Shown here: one piece after another, positions 7,757 through 16,066 of the stretch | Layout of the letters: each line of letters begins with the position of its first letter | Position numbering within the stretch: position 1 is the stretch's first letter | Assembly: GCA_017472925.1 (NCBI GenBank) | Contig: JAFUNS010000001.1 | Span: 1 to 39,375 of the forward strand | Reading direction: 5' to 3' | DNA: 39,375 nt | Origin: Bacteroides sp. | GTDB lineage: Bacteria; Bacteroidota; Bacteroidia; Bacteroidales; Bacteroidaceae | Notes under the pieces: generated by a model | The model's database searches: none | What the model saw: only the letters and a program-made list of their open reading frames with translations | What the model was told of the DNA's origin: nothing | Program-made: the position numbers and the translations under genes

Positions 7757-8956
7757 TTATTTTATGCCTAATTTCTTAGCGATGTCTTTAGGAAGTGCAT
7801 CTTTATGAACCATGATGTTCATTGTTTTGTAACGGGCAAATGCTTTTGAAGCATACCAGATACCGTCATATTTACCAGACTTACCCCAAGAGTTCTTTAC
7901 CATGTAGTATTCATTACCTTCTTGGTCTTTGGCGATACCGTAAATAACCATACCGTGGTCGTCTGTAGTTTCCCAATTGTCGTATGCCAACTGGCGTTCT
8001 TCTTGAGTACACCACTTTTGTGGTTGTGGCTTGGTGTTCAATTTCTTTTCTTCTGGTCTCATCTTCAACCAACGTGCCATATCCGAACCGCTGAGCTCTT
8101 GTGCCTTTTCGTTATCTGGCATTACAGCTACACCATTACGAGTAAATCCGGCTTCACTTACGTCAGAACCCCATGCAATAGTATAACCGTTCATGATGGC
8201 ATTGTCGAATACTTGCATCAATTCGTCGATAGGCAAGTTGTATGAAAGGGCCCAACGCCAATTGTCTTGAATTTCAAGAACAAACTGTGAATAGAACGGA
8301 TGATGAGTGTATGAAGTCAAAGAAACATAGTCGCTTGCCTTCAAACCAGTTGATTCATAGAATGATTTCGGAGTGTATTCCTTACCTTTATAAGTGAACT
8401 TTTCAGGACGTTCGCCCAAATAGATGTCATGGATAGAAGCAATGGCCTTCTTCCACAAAGGTACGTTGTTCTTGTCTGCCTGAAGTTTGGATAATCTTCC
8501 CTTTGCGATAGCAGCAACAACCGCATCGCTGACAGCTGTCAATTCGTTGTGGTTACTCAATGTGTCACCATACATAACACCCGGACGCATTTCTTCTTCG
8601 GGAACCAAACCGAATTTTTCCATACCATAGATTACATCGTAGAATGAACCACCTTGTGAGAAAGAAATGTCACCATGAGTGCGGACAGCCTTGTCGGCAC
8701 GATCCAAATAAGTGTTGTGAACAATAAACATTTCAGAGAAATCGTATTCGCCTTTACCCATACGGAGCAATTCAGCTTCGAGGAATGACAACGTTGAATA
8801 GCACCAGCAAGTACCGGCACGATTTTGGTTCTTAATGGAAGTGATAGGATTTTCCTTTACGGTTGTAAATACAAAACCTTCTTCCTTTGGCTGTTCTTGA
8901 GCCATACCGCTAATACAGAACATACCCATAGCGGCCAGAGTCAATAGTTTTTTCAT
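7757..8956 (-). CDS. Secreted papain-like C1B peptidase (PepC/bleomycin-hydrolase type)
   Basis: This 399-residue cysteine peptidase has the C1 catalytic set: Gln44 in the oxyanion region (KNQNRAGTCW), nucleophile Cys50 before Trp51, His334 in DDHGMVIYG, and Asn355 in VKNSWG. The spread-out layout and length resemble aminopeptidase C/bleomycin hydrolase rather than short papains. Unlike cytosolic PepC it starts with a signal peptide (MKKLLTLAAMGMFCISGMAQ, cleavage after MAQ), so it probably works in the periplasm on short peptides. It is 29 bases downstream of the Xaa-Pro aminopeptidase on the same strand and may be co-transcribed with it. A strong terminator follows. Confidence 0.85.
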   Translation of the reverse strand: MKKLLTLAAMGMFCISGMAQEQPKEEGFVFTTVKENPITSIKNQNRAGTCWCYSTLSFLEAELLRMGKGEYDFSEMFIVHNTYLDRADKAVRTHGDISFSQGGSFYDVIYGMEKFGLVPEEEMRPGVMYGDTLSNHNELTAVSDAVVAAIAKGRLSKLQADKNNVPLWKKAIASIHDIYLGERPEKFTYKGKEYTPKSFYESTGLKASDYVSLTSYTHHPFYSQFVLEIQDNWRWALSYNLPIDELMQVFDNAIMNGYTIAWGSDVSEAGFTRNGVAVMPDNEKAQELSGSDMARWLKMRPEEKKLNTKPQPQKWCTQEERQLAYDNWETTDDHGMVIYGIAKDQEGNEYYMVKNSWGKSGKYDGIWYASKAFARYKTMNIMVHKDALPKDIAKKLGIK

Positions 8957-8985
8957 TGTAGTAATTTTATTATTTAGTTATTAAA

Positions 8986-10377
8986 TTATTCGTTCATAAT
9001 GGTTTCTACCTCTTCAATGGTGATAGGTATTTTCTTTTCACCCAAGAATCGTGAACCTTCGGGAGTTATCAGAATGTCATCTTCCAAACGGATACCGCCG
9101 AAATCCTTGAAACTTTCAATTGCATCGTAATTGATAAAGTCGGTATGCTTCTTTTCGGCTCTCCATTGGTCGATAAGGGCAGGGATGAAGTAGCAACCCG
9201 GTTCGTCGGTCATTACATAACCTTCTTTCAGACGGCGACCCATGCGGAGTGAAGCCAATCCGAATTGGGTAGATGGACGTACTTCATCGTCATAGCCAAC
9301 ATAAATCTGTCCCAGATCTTCCATGTCGTGTACATCCAATCCCATCATGTGTCCTAATCCGTGGGGGAGGAACAAGGCATGGGCACCAGCAGCAACCGCT
9401 TCGTCTACATTGCCTTTCATCAGTCCCAAGTCTTTCAAGCCTTGTGCCAATACTTTACAAACTTCCAGATGTACTTCTTTATAGGTAATGCCTGGACAAG
9501 TTATGTCAAGAGCTTTGTCATGACAAGCCAATACAATATTGTATATGTCTTTTTGTCGTCCTTCAAATTTGCCTCCTACGGGTACGGTACGAGTGTGATC
9601 GGAACAATAACTGCTGAGTCTTTCCGCTCCACAATCGGTTAGCATCATACGTCCTAATTCCAAAGAATGACTATGGTCATGGTTATGGAGTGTTTCACCA
9701 TGTTGGGTAAGGATGACAGGGAACGAAACCATACTTCCGTAAGAAGCAGCGATTCCTTCCAATACACCGGTGATATATTGTTCGCTTACACCTGGCTTAC
9801 AGAGTCGCATAGCAGCGGTATGCATTTCGTAACCGATGTTGCAAGCCAAATCCAATTCCTGAATTTCGCAGGCTTCCTTCACGGCGCGTAAATCTACTAC
9901 GGCCTTAATCAGTTCAACCGATGCATAATTCTTTACCATCGGCGCCTTTATGCCTACCAATGCTTCCAACCACATCATGTTATCGTAGCGGTAAGGAGGG
10001 AGGAAATGTACTTTTCTGCCTTGTGAAATGGCCTTTCCCACCACTTCCCAAAGCTGTGTAAGTGGCATGGTTTTCTGAACCCCCACCTGTGCAGCCAATT
10101 CCTTGATACTCGGTTGAGGCCCCATCCAGATAATGTCGTCGATATCTACATCGTTACCAAAGAAAATATCTTCACCGGTTTCGATATCCAATACACCGGC
10201 ATAGCCCGGATGTGAATGTCCAAAAAAATAGAGGAATGTACTGTCCTGACGGAATTTGTAAGTGTTATCCGGATAGTTAGCCGGTGCTTCATTGTTGCCC
10301 AACAGAAGGATAATACCGCTTTGTACTTTGCTTCTTAAGGCTTCACGACGTCTTATATAGGTTTCAGCTGTAAACAT
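8986..10377 (-). CDS. pepP: Xaa-Pro aminopeptidase (M24B)
   Basis: This 463-residue metallopeptidase releases N-terminal residues preceding proline. It has an N-terminal creatinase-like domain (about 1-170) and a C-terminal pita-bread domain. The five dinuclear metal ligands can be read: Asp248 (LTDCGAE), Asp260 (SDHTRT), His343 (GLGHMMGLDVHD), Glu392 (TDEPGCY) and Glu432 (GGIRLEDD). The first ATG of the frame would be at 10416, but the family start MFTAETYIRRR at 10377 is chosen; a -7 box (10414-10421) would put the transcript start between the two. No signal peptide is visible, so it is cytoplasmic. It precedes a secreted C1 peptidase. Confidence 0.9.
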   Translation of the reverse strand: MFTAETYIRRREALRSKVQSGIILLLGNNEAPANYPDNTYKFRQDSTFLYFFGHSHPGYAGVLDIETGEDIFFGNDVDIDDIIWMGPQPSIKELAAQVGVQKTMPLTQLWEVVGKAISQGRKVHFLPPYRYDNMMWLEALVGIKAPMVKNYASVELIKAVVDLRAVKEACEIQELDLACNIGYEMHTAAMRLCKPGVSEQYITGVLEGIAASYGSMVSFPVILTQHGETLHNHDHSHSLELGRMMLTDCGAERLSSYCSDHTRTVPVGGKFEGRQKDIYNIVLACHDKALDITCPGITYKEVHLEVCKVLAQGLKDLGLMKGNVDEAVAAGAHALFLPHGLGHMMGLDVHDMEDLGQIYVGYDDEVRPSTQFGLASLRMGRRLKEGYVMTDEPGCYFIPALIDQWRAEKKHTDFINYDAIESFKDFGGIRLEDDILITPEGSRFLGEKKIPITIEEVETIMNE

Positions 10378-10413
10378 AATGGTGTGTTTTTGAATATTAA
10401 ACGTATCGATTTG

Positions 10414-10421
10414 CAAATGTA
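10414..10421 (-). promoter_or_regulatory. -7 promoter box of pepP
   Basis: Minus strand reads TACATTTG, an exact TAnnTTTG match, 36 bases before the pepP ATG. It lies back to back with the box of the patatin gene, forming a compact divergent promoter region. No clear -33 element. Confidence 0.5.
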
Positions 10422-10465
10422 GTAAATTATTATGTAAAATCAGCTTTATTTTGAATGAAAAAAAC

Positions 10466-10473
10466 TAACTTTG
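10466..10473 (+). promoter_or_regulatory. -7 promoter box of the patatin gene
   Basis: TAACTTTG matches TAnnTTTG exactly, 44 bases before the ATG at 10518. It is identical to the susC box at 19536. The -33 element is only partial (TTTA, 10445-10448). Confidence 0.5.
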
Positions 10474-10517
10474 CCGGGCGCTTGGAGTAAAGTGCTTACT
10501 TTTTGCTAAATAATAGG

Positions 10518-11360
10518 ATGGAAATAGACGAAAAGACAGGATTGGTTCTTGAAGGTGGCGGTATGCGTGGAGTGTTCACTTGCGGTGTGCTTGATTATTT
10601 CATGGATGCCGGTATCCACTTTCCGTATGCTATTGGTGTTTCCGCCGGTGCATGTAACGGACTTTCATATATGTCACATCAAAAGGGGAGAGCCAAGTAT
10701 AGCAACATTGATTTGCTGGATAAATATCATTATATAGGCTTTAAGTATTTGTTGACAAAGCGAAGCCTGCTTGATATGGATTTATTGTTCGATTATTTCC
10801 CCAATCATATTTTACCTTATGATTATGAGGCTTATGCGTTGAATCCAGGACGCTATGAGATGGTTACTACTGATTGCTGTACGGGTAAGGCTTGTTATTG
10901 GGATGAAAAGAAGGATCCCAAACGAATTATTGAGATTGTCCGTGCATCAAGTACTTTGCCTTATGTTTGTCCGATAACTCATGTAGATGGCAAACCCATG
11001 TTGGATGGAGGGATAGTCGATTCCATTCCTTTGGAACGTGCTTTTAGCCAGGGGTGTGATAAGTGTGTGGTAGTACTTACACGTAATAAAGGGTATCGGA
11101 AGAAAGCATCTGATTTTAAGGTACCTTCTTTTATATATAAATCCTATCCTCGTTTGAGGGTGGCATTAAGCAATCGCAACAAACTATACAATTCCCAATT
11201 GGAATTGGTAGAACGGTTAGAAGCTGAAGGAAAGGTGTGGGTTATACGTCCTGAAAAACCCTTGGAAGTAGATAGAATGGAAACCAATGTCAAGAAACTG
11301 ACAGCTTTGTACGAAGAAGGTTATCAATGTGCTAAGAAAATGTTTTCTGTTAAAGAATAA
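10518..11360 (+). CDS. Patatin-like phospholipase
   Basis: This 280-residue hydrolase of the patatin/RssA/YjjU type uses a Ser-Asp dyad to cleave acyl esters of lipids. The oxyanion loop GGGMRG (13-18), nucleophile motif GVSAGA with Ser42, and MLDGGIVD with Asp163 are all present. There is no signal peptide or membrane segment, so it is likely cytoplasmic. The open frame allows a TTG start at 10503, but the ATG at 10518 precedes the conserved LVLEGGGMRG by only a few residues. An EamA-type transporter gene follows after 11 bases, so the two are probably one operon. Physiological substrate unknown. Confidence 0.88.
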   Translation: MEIDEKTGLVLEGGGMRGVFTCGVLDYFMDAGIHFPYAIGVSAGACNGLSYMSHQKGRAKYSNIDLLDKYHYIGFKYLLTKRSLLDMDLLFDYFPNHILPYDYEAYALNPGRYEMVTTDCCTGKACYWDEKKDPKRIIEIVRASSTLPYVCPITHVDGKPMLDGGIVDSIPLERAFSQGCDKCVVVLTRNKGYRKKASDFKVPSFIYKSYPRLRVALSNRNKLYNSQLELVERLEAEGKVWVIRPEKPLEVDRMETNVKKLTALYEEGYQCAKKMFSVKE

Positions 11361-11371
11361 CGTAGAAATAG

Positions 11372-12301
11372 ATGTTGTATTTAGGAGAAGTCATATCGTT
11401 GGGAGTAGCCGTATCGTGGACAATAACGGCTTTGTTTGCCGAAGTAGCCAGTAAACGGTTGGGAGCATTGCAATTGAATGTCATTCGTATGTTTCTTTCC
11501 TTGCTTATGCTTGGTAGTACTTTGTGGTGGTTTACAGGATCTTTCCTACCGTTGTATGCCGATGCTTCAACTTGGTTTTGGCTTTCGCTTTCTGGTTTTG
11601 TCGGTTATTTGTTGGGCGATTATTGTTTATTTAATTCCTATATTCTCATTGGCTCCCGTTTCGGTCAACTTTTTATGACTTTGGCGCCTCCTACAGCTGC
11701 AGTAGCTGCATGGATGATATTGGGCGAAACGCTTTCTGTACAAGCTTTATTAGGTATGGCGGTAACACTGACGGGAATCTCAATTTCTGTACTTAATAAA
11801 GGAACTTCTCATAAATTTTCTTTAAAATTGCCATTGAAGGGGGTGTTGTTTGGAATAGGTGCAGGCATTGGACAAGGTGTAGGATTGGTGTTGAGTAAAG
11901 TAGGTATGAATCATTATGAATCATCCATCCCAATGGATGAAGGAGCTGTAATGGATATGCTTCCATTTGCGTCAACCTTTATGCGAGCAGTAACCGGTGC
12001 CATTGGTTTCCTACTTGTGATGATGATTCAAAAGAAACTTCATACATTGTCTCAGGCTGTAAGCGATGGTAAAGGGATGGGGGCTGCTGTAGGAGCCACT
12101 ATTACCGGTCCTTTTATAGGAGTGGCCTTTTCGTTGATGGCTGTTCAATATACTGAAGCGGGCATTGCTTCTACTCTCATGGCATTAACACCTATTCTTA
12201 TACTTTGGCCTTCGCATTTCTTCTTCGGGCAACAAGTTACCTTCAAGGAAATTATTGGTGCTTGTATCAGTGTGTTTGGTGCATCGCTATTCTTTATCTG
12301 A
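11372..12301 (+). CDS. EamA/DMT-family membrane transporter
   Basis: This 309-residue integral membrane protein has about ten predicted helices arranged as two EamA repeats (roughly 5-140 and 155-308), the pattern of drug/metabolite exporters. Typical features are the helix-1 segment SLGVAVSWTITALFAEVASK and the Pro-containing ALTPILILWPSHFFFGQ in the last repeat. It begins 11 bases after the patatin gene. The substrate cannot be predicted. Confidence 0.82.
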   Translation: MLYLGEVISLGVAVSWTITALFAEVASKRLGALQLNVIRMFLSLLMLGSTLWWFTGSFLPLYADASTWFWLSLSGFVGYLLGDYCLFNSYILIGSRFGQLFMTLAPPTAAVAAWMILGETLSVQALLGMAVTLTGISISVLNKGTSHKFSLKLPLKGVLFGIGAGIGQGVGLVLSKVGMNHYESSIPMDEGAVMDMLPFASTFMRAVTGAIGFLLVMMIQKKLHTLSQAVSDGKGMGAAVGATITGPFIGVAFSLMAVQYTEAGIASTLMALTPILILWPSHFFFGQQVTFKEIIGACISVFGASLFFI

Positions 12302-12347
12302 TATGTTATAATCTCGAGGCGATTTTTGAAACTTTAGGGCCTGAAAA

Positions 12348-13040
12348 TTATTGTATAATACTTTTTATGAGAAACCATAATACAGGTATGAGTAATGAAG
12401 GTAGCATGTTCAGTGTTTTGCAGTCTTTTAGCTTGAGTAGGGAAAGCCCTGACGCTACAATCATCAAGCCTCCTACAATAAGCAATTCTGCCATAAGAGC
12501 CTCACTGATAGCTGTGCTTGATATCTTTGCTACCAGATAAAATAACCCTTGCCAACAAAAGAGAACGGGTGCTGCAAGTATCATCCATATACCGTAAGTG
12601 CTAGCAAAGACAGTTGATGTAACCAAATCGAGTGTGGCATTGGTGTAAAGAAAGGTGTTGTCACCTTTTAGTGCACTGATTACAGGTCCAAGCATGGCAA
12701 GCGGTCCTATGCAATAAAGCAAGATGGCCGTGGACAAACCATCGGCAAGGTTGACGTTCTTATTATTCTTTGAACGTTTGTTTATCAATTTGGCAAAGCG
12801 TCCGTCAAGGTCTAATGCGGTACCAATCACACTCCCTATGGCAATAGATACGATGAATAGCACTGGGTATTCGCTCTTGCTGAAGTTGCTTATCACAGCG
12901 TTAAGACCAATGCCTAGACATGCCAATCCCAATCCTGTGTATAAAGTGTCCTTGTATTTTTCCTTTATACCTTGGTTCATTATAGCGCCTACTACACTTC
13001 CTATAATAATTGTACAAGTATTTACAATGGTTCCTATCAT
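12348..13040 (-). CDS. DUF554 family membrane protein (YqgA/YdfK-like)
   Basis: This 230-residue protein has six to seven hydrophobic segments. The family opening MIGTIVNTCTIIIGSVVGA and the central LADGLSTAILLYCIGPLAMLG motif are clear. DUF554 members are inner-membrane proteins of unknown, possibly transport, function. It faces the EamA gene tail to tail across 46 bases in which I see no clear hairpin. A family A repeat lies just upstream of it. Confidence 0.85.
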   Translation of the reverse strand: MIGTIVNTCTIIIGSVVGAIMNQGIKEKYKDTLYTGLGLACLGIGLNAVISNFSKSEYPVLFIVSIAIGSVIGTALDLDGRFAKLINKRSKNNKNVNLADGLSTAILLYCIGPLAMLGPVISALKGDNTFLYTNATLDLVTSTVFASTYGIWMILAAPVLFCWQGLFYLVAKISSTAISEALMAELLIVGGLMIVASGLSLLKLKDCKTLNMLPSLLIPVLWFLIKSIIQ

Positions 13041-13066
13041 CTTTCTTTTTGCCTAATATAAATAAA

Positions 13067-13144
13067 GCACGGATTACACGGATTAACACGGTCTTTTGTG
13101 TATGTTTACATCAACTCTATCCGTGCATCTGTGTAATCCGTGCC
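13067..13144. repeat. REP-like inverted repeat, family A, copy 2
   Basis: Begins GCACGGATTACACGGATT and ends TGTGTAATCCGTGCC, so the ends are reverse complements. It shares its core with the arms of 517-740. It lies between rny (which reads into it) and the DUF554 gene and may end rny transcription. Confidence 0.75.
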
Positions 13145-13156
13145 TATTAAATAATC

Positions 13157-14689
13157 TTATTTTGCGAAGCTTACGGCACGAGTTTCGCGGATAACCGTAA
13201 TCTTTACTTGTCCTGGGTATGTCATTTCGTCTTGAATCTTCTTGGCGATTTCAGTTGACAAACTTTCGGTTTGCTTGTCGTCAATCTTATCGGCACCAAC
13301 AATCACACGGAGTTCGCGACCGGCTTGGATAGCGTAAGTCTTGGTTACTCCTGGATATGACATGGCCAATTGTTCAAGATCGTTCAAACGCTTGATATAG
13401 GCTTCAACAATTTCGCGGCGTGCACCTGGACGAGCACCTGAGATGGCGTCACAAATCTGAACGATAGGGGCCAATAGGCTAGTCATTTCCACTTCTTCGT
13501 GGTGAGCGCCAATTGCGTTGCAAATATCAGCTTTTTCCTTGTACTTTTCTGCTAACTTCATACCATAGAGTGCGTGTGGCAATTCTGGTTCTTCATCGGG
13601 CACTTTACCGATGTCGTGCAATAAACCGGCACGTTTCGCTTTTTTGGGATTCAAACCGAGTTCTGAAGCCATTACTGCACAAAGGTTGGCAGTTTCACGG
13701 GCGTGTTGTAACAAATTTTGGCCATACGAAGAACGGTATTTCATCTTACCGATGATGCGGATCAATTCAGGGTGTAAGCCATGGATGCCAAGGTCGATGG
13801 TTGTACGTTTACCAGTTTCAATCACTTCTTCTTCCACTTGTTTCTTTACTTTGGCTACGACTTCTTCAATGCGGGCCGGATGGATACGGCCGTCTGTTAC
13901 CAATTGGTGCAAAGCCAAACGAGCTATTTCACGGCGAACGGGGTCGAAAGCTGAAAGTACAATAGCTTCGGGAGTATCGTCAACAACGATTTCTACACCT
14001 GTAGCAGCTTCTAATGCACGAATGTTACGGCCTTCACGTCCAATGATGCGTCCCTTGATTTCATCAGAGTCAATATGGAAAACAGTTACTGAATTTTCGA
14101 TAGCTGTTTCTGTAGCAACACGTTGGATAGATTGGATAACGATGCGCTTAGCCTCTTTGTTAGCTGTCAACTTGGCTTCTTCCATGATGTCGTTGATGTA
14201 TGAAGCTGCTTGTGTCTTTGCTTCTTCTTTCAATGATTCCACCAAACGTTCCTTAGCTTCTTCCGCTGAAAGGCCTGAAAGAGCTTCTAATTTTTCGCGC
14301 TCTTGTGAGTGCAGTTTATCCAGTTCTTCTTTTTTCTTGTCGATAATTACAATTTGGGCTTCCAAATTTTCCTTGATAGCTTCTGCTTCATTGCGCTTAC
14401 GCTGTACTTCTTCCTGCTTTTGGTTAAGCATAAGTTCGCGTTGCTTCAACTTGTTTTCAGCTTGCTGTATCTTTTGGTTGCGTACAGCTACTTCTTTTTC
14501 CAAATCGGCCTTCTTGTTCAGGAATTTTTCCTTTACTTCCAGCAACTTGTTTTTCTTGATAACTTCTGCTTCTGTTTCTGCTTCTTTGATGATGGAGTTA
14601 TACTTGTTCTTCAAACCATATCGGAAGAACCAGTATGCCAAGCCGCCGCCAACGATGAAACATACAACTGATATTGCTATTGTTGCCAT
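13157..14689 (-). CDS. rny: Ribonuclease Y
   Basis: This 510-residue membrane-anchored endoribonuclease starts mRNA decay. Residues 4-23 form the N-terminal membrane helix, about 25-200 are a long charged coiled coil, the KH RNA-binding domain carries [11 protein letters not shown] (213-223), and the HD hydrolase domain has LLHDIGKV with His358 and Asp359. Length and domain order match RNase Y. The start is set by the helix directly after MATIAIS. It lies downstream of zapA, separated by 103 bases holding a hairpin with a U-run. No TAnnTTTG box lies between that hairpin and the gene, so read-through or leader control is possible. Confidence 0.95.
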   Translation of the reverse strand: MATIAISVVCFIVGGGLAYWFFRYGLKNKYNSIIKEAETEAEVIKKNKLLEVKEKFLNKKADLEKEVAVRNQKIQQAENKLKQRELMLNQKQEEVQRKRNEAEAIKENLEAQIVIIDKKKEELDKLHSQEREKLEALSGLSAEEAKERLVESLKEEAKTQAASYINDIMEEAKLTANKEAKRIVIQSIQRVATETAIENSVTVFHIDSDEIKGRIIGREGRNIRALEAATGVEIVVDDTPEAIVLSAFDPVRREIARLALHQLVTDGRIHPARIEEVVAKVKKQVEEEVIETGKRTTIDLGIHGLHPELIRIIGKMKYRSSYGQNLLQHARETANLCAVMASELGLNPKKAKRAGLLHDIGKVPDEEPELPHALYGMKLAEKYKEKADICNAIGAHHEEVEMTSLLAPIVQICDAISGARPGARREIVEAYIKRLNDLEQLAMSYPGVTKTYAIQAGRELRVIVGADKIDDKQTESLSTEIAKKIQDEMTYPGQVKITVIRETRAVSFAK

Positions 14690-14711
14690 TTTTTTTATTA
14701 GTTTATATATT

Positions 14712-14769
14712 AAAAAAAGCGCATCACCTACCCATCGGGAACTCTTCTCCCGAAAGTTAAGGTGTGCGC
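14712..14769 (-). terminator. Structured hairpin with U-run between zapA and rny
   Basis: On the minus strand an outer stem (GCGC and CACCT pairing with AGGTG and GCGC) encloses an inner stem (CGGGA/TCCCG, 7-base loop), then seven Ts. It ends 22 bases before the rny ATG. It is either the terminator of the coiled-coil/zapA unit or a leader element of rny. Confidence 0.7.
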
Positions 14770-14792
14770 GAATATCCTTATGTTATAATGAC

Positions 14793-15089
14793 TTATTTCT
14801 TACTGATGTAACTATCCAACTCTTTTGTCAACTCTTCCAACTTTTCCAAATAGGGTTTGGTGTCATTTTTGTCTTTCATAGAAATATTATTGAATGCCAA
14901 TTCAAGTGCAGCCATGGCCCAATGCTTGTTTGCATCGAAGTTGGGCATCCACTCTCTGTATTTATTCAATGTCTTATCTATCAGCTTGGCTGCATCCCTA
15001 TAAAGCAATTCATCTTCGCGACGAATGTTCAACGGGTACGGTTGGCAGTCAATCAGCAAATTGATTTTCATCATTTTTTCGTCTATCAT
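14793..15089 (-). CDS. zapA: Cell division protein ZapA
   Basis: This 98-residue protein belongs to the ZapA family, which binds and bundles FtsZ at the division ring. It has the family's small N-terminal domain (KINLLIDCQPYPLNIRREDE, YRDAAKLIDKTLNKYRE) and a C-terminal coiled coil (ALELAFNNISM ... YLEKLEELTKELDSYI). The start could be 15095, 15089 or 15074; 15089 (MIDEKMMKINLL) is chosen by comparison with family length. It follows a coiled-coil protein gene by about 11-17 bases. Confidence 0.85.
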   Translation of the reverse strand: MIDEKMMKINLLIDCQPYPLNIRREDELLYRDAAKLIDKTLNKYREWMPNFDANKHWAMAALELAFNNISMKDKNDTKPYLEKLEELTKELDSYISKK

Positions 15090-15106
15090 ATACAATCACT
15101 TATTTA

Positions 15107-15400
15107 TTATTCGTTTAATAAAGCGATGCATTTGTCGACTTCACGCACTAAACTCGTCAATCGTTGTTTGGCATCTTTAATGTCTTTGTCATACAAACTG
15201 ATTGTACGAGCCATCTTTAGATTGGTGAATCTGACTTCCAATTCTTTTTGGCTTACTTCCAAACGGGCTATTTGCTTGTCTTTGTCTACAAGTTGTTGCT
15301 TTAATTGGTCATTTTCTTGCTCCAACTGATCGTGTAGAAACATGAAATGTCTCAATTTAGCCTCAAATGTTCTGATAAGCCTTTTGTCTTCTTCTGTCAT
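15107..15400 (-). CDS. Small coiled-coil protein upstream of zapA
   Basis: This 97-residue protein is almost wholly helical, with a heptad-rich stretch at about residues 20-60 (HDQLEQENDQLKQQLVDKDK, then QIARLEVSQKELEVRF). I do not recognise a named family. Its pairing with zapA and its size recall ZapB, the coiled-coil partner of ZapA in gammaproteobacteria, but homology is not shown. The ATG at 15400 is chosen over 15421 because the promoter box at 15419-15426 would start the transcript between them. Likely first gene of a coiled-coil/zapA operon. Confidence 0.75.
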   Translation of the reverse strand: MTEEDKRLIRTFEAKLRHFMFLHDQLEQENDQLKQQLVDKDKQIARLEVSQKELEVRFTNLKMARTISLYDKDIKDAKQRLTSLVREVDKCIALLNE

Positions 15401-15418
15401 TTTACTCCAAATTCTACA

Positions 15419-15449
15419 CAAATGTAGAGATTTGAAATTAAACTTGAAA
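15419..15449 (-). promoter_or_regulatory. Promoter of the coiled-coil/zapA operon
   Basis: Minus strand has -7 box TACATTTG (complement of 15419-15426) and TTTC (complement of 15446-15449) 19 bases upstream as a near -33 element. The ATG follows 18 bases after the -7 box. Confidence 0.55.
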
Positions 15450-15500
15450 ATATTTTGAAATGTTTTTAAGAAAAAAATGTAAAATAAGTCCTTTACCGGC

Positions 15501-15863
15501 CTATTTTAGGGTTTTATATGATAAAATATGCCAAGTTATAGCTGTTGCGAGCATAATGAAGAAGATGCGTAGCCAAATAACTTCAGTAGTGGCAATGGCG
15601 CAATAAAGAAGGGTAATCCAAACCATAGAAACGGAAATGATTTTAGCGCGTAGGGGAATGGCACGATGTTCTCTGAAGTTGCGTATGTATGTGCCCAGGT
15701 ATTTTTGGTTGATTAACCATTCATATAATTGGTTGGAACTTCGGAAAAAAAGGGCGGCCGAGAGTAATAGGAATGGGGTAGTAGGGAGGATAGGTAAAAA
15801 TATACCTATAATTCCTAATACTAACGACAAACAACCTAATATAATAAGTAATGCCTTTATCAT
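15501..15863 (-). CDS. DUF454 family inner membrane protein (YbaN-like)
   Basis: This 120-residue protein has hydrophobic segments at about 3-32 and 72-112. The family signature is clear: LGIIGIFLPILPTTPFLLLS followed by AALFFRSS and a WLINQKYLG stretch. Function is unknown. The reading frame is open much further (to 16040), but that extension runs across tRNA-Trp and cannot be coding; ATGs at 15884 or 15863 are possible and 15863 fits the family start. It lies 62 bases after the tRNA on the same strand. The stop overlaps a weak AT-rich hairpin (15481-15508). Confidence 0.82.
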   Translation of the reverse strand: MIKALLIILGCLSLVLGIIGIFLPILPTTPFLLLSAALFFRSSNQLYEWLINQKYLGTYIRNFREHRAIPLRAKIISVSMVWITLLYCAIATTEVIWLRIFFIMLATAITWHILSYKTLK

Positions 15864-15925
15864 CGTTCCTTTTGATATAATCATAAAAAAATAAGTGGAT
15901 GTATTCCTACATCCACTTTCTTTCG

Positions 15926-15998
15926 CACGGGAGGAGAGGCTCGAACTCCCGACACCCGGTTTTGGAGACCGGTGCTCTACCAACTGAGCTACTCCCGT
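15926..15998 (-). tRNA. tRNA-Trp (anticodon CCA)
   Basis: Read on the minus strand, the 7-bp acceptor stem is ACGGGAG/CTCCCGT, the D arm GCTC/GAGC, the anticodon stem CCGGT/ACCGG with loop CTCCAAA (CCA anticodon), and the T arm GGGAG/CTCTC around TTCGAGC. The 3' CCA is not encoded. Discriminator base is G. Confidence 0.97.
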
Positions 15999-16009
15999 GT
16001 TTGCGGATG

Positions 16010-16040
16010 CAAAAGTAGTGTATTTTTTCTTAATAGCCAA
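16010..16040 (-). promoter_or_regulatory. Promoter of tRNA-Trp
   Basis: Minus strand has -7 box TACTTTTG (complement of 16010-16017) and TTGG (complement of 16037-16040) 19 bases upstream as a -33 element. The mature tRNA begins 11 bases after the -7 box. Confidence 0.6.
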
Positions 16041-16066
16041 GTTTCAGCAATGGATTTTTTGCGGTA

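Noticed and set aside
12302-12347. Bidirectional terminator between the EamA and DUF554 genes
   Set aside because: No stem of useful length could be found by eye in the 46 bases.
13611-15329. 572-codon open frame on the + strand opposite rny, zapA and the coiled-coil gene
   Set aside because: It is antisense to three clearly real genes, has Ser/Phe-rich low-complexity composition, no recognisable domain, and crosses the zapA-rny hairpin. It reflects codon bias of the minus-strand genes.
15864-16040. N-terminal extension of the DUF454 frame
   Set aside because: It reads straight through tRNA-Trp; the family start is at 15863 or 15884.
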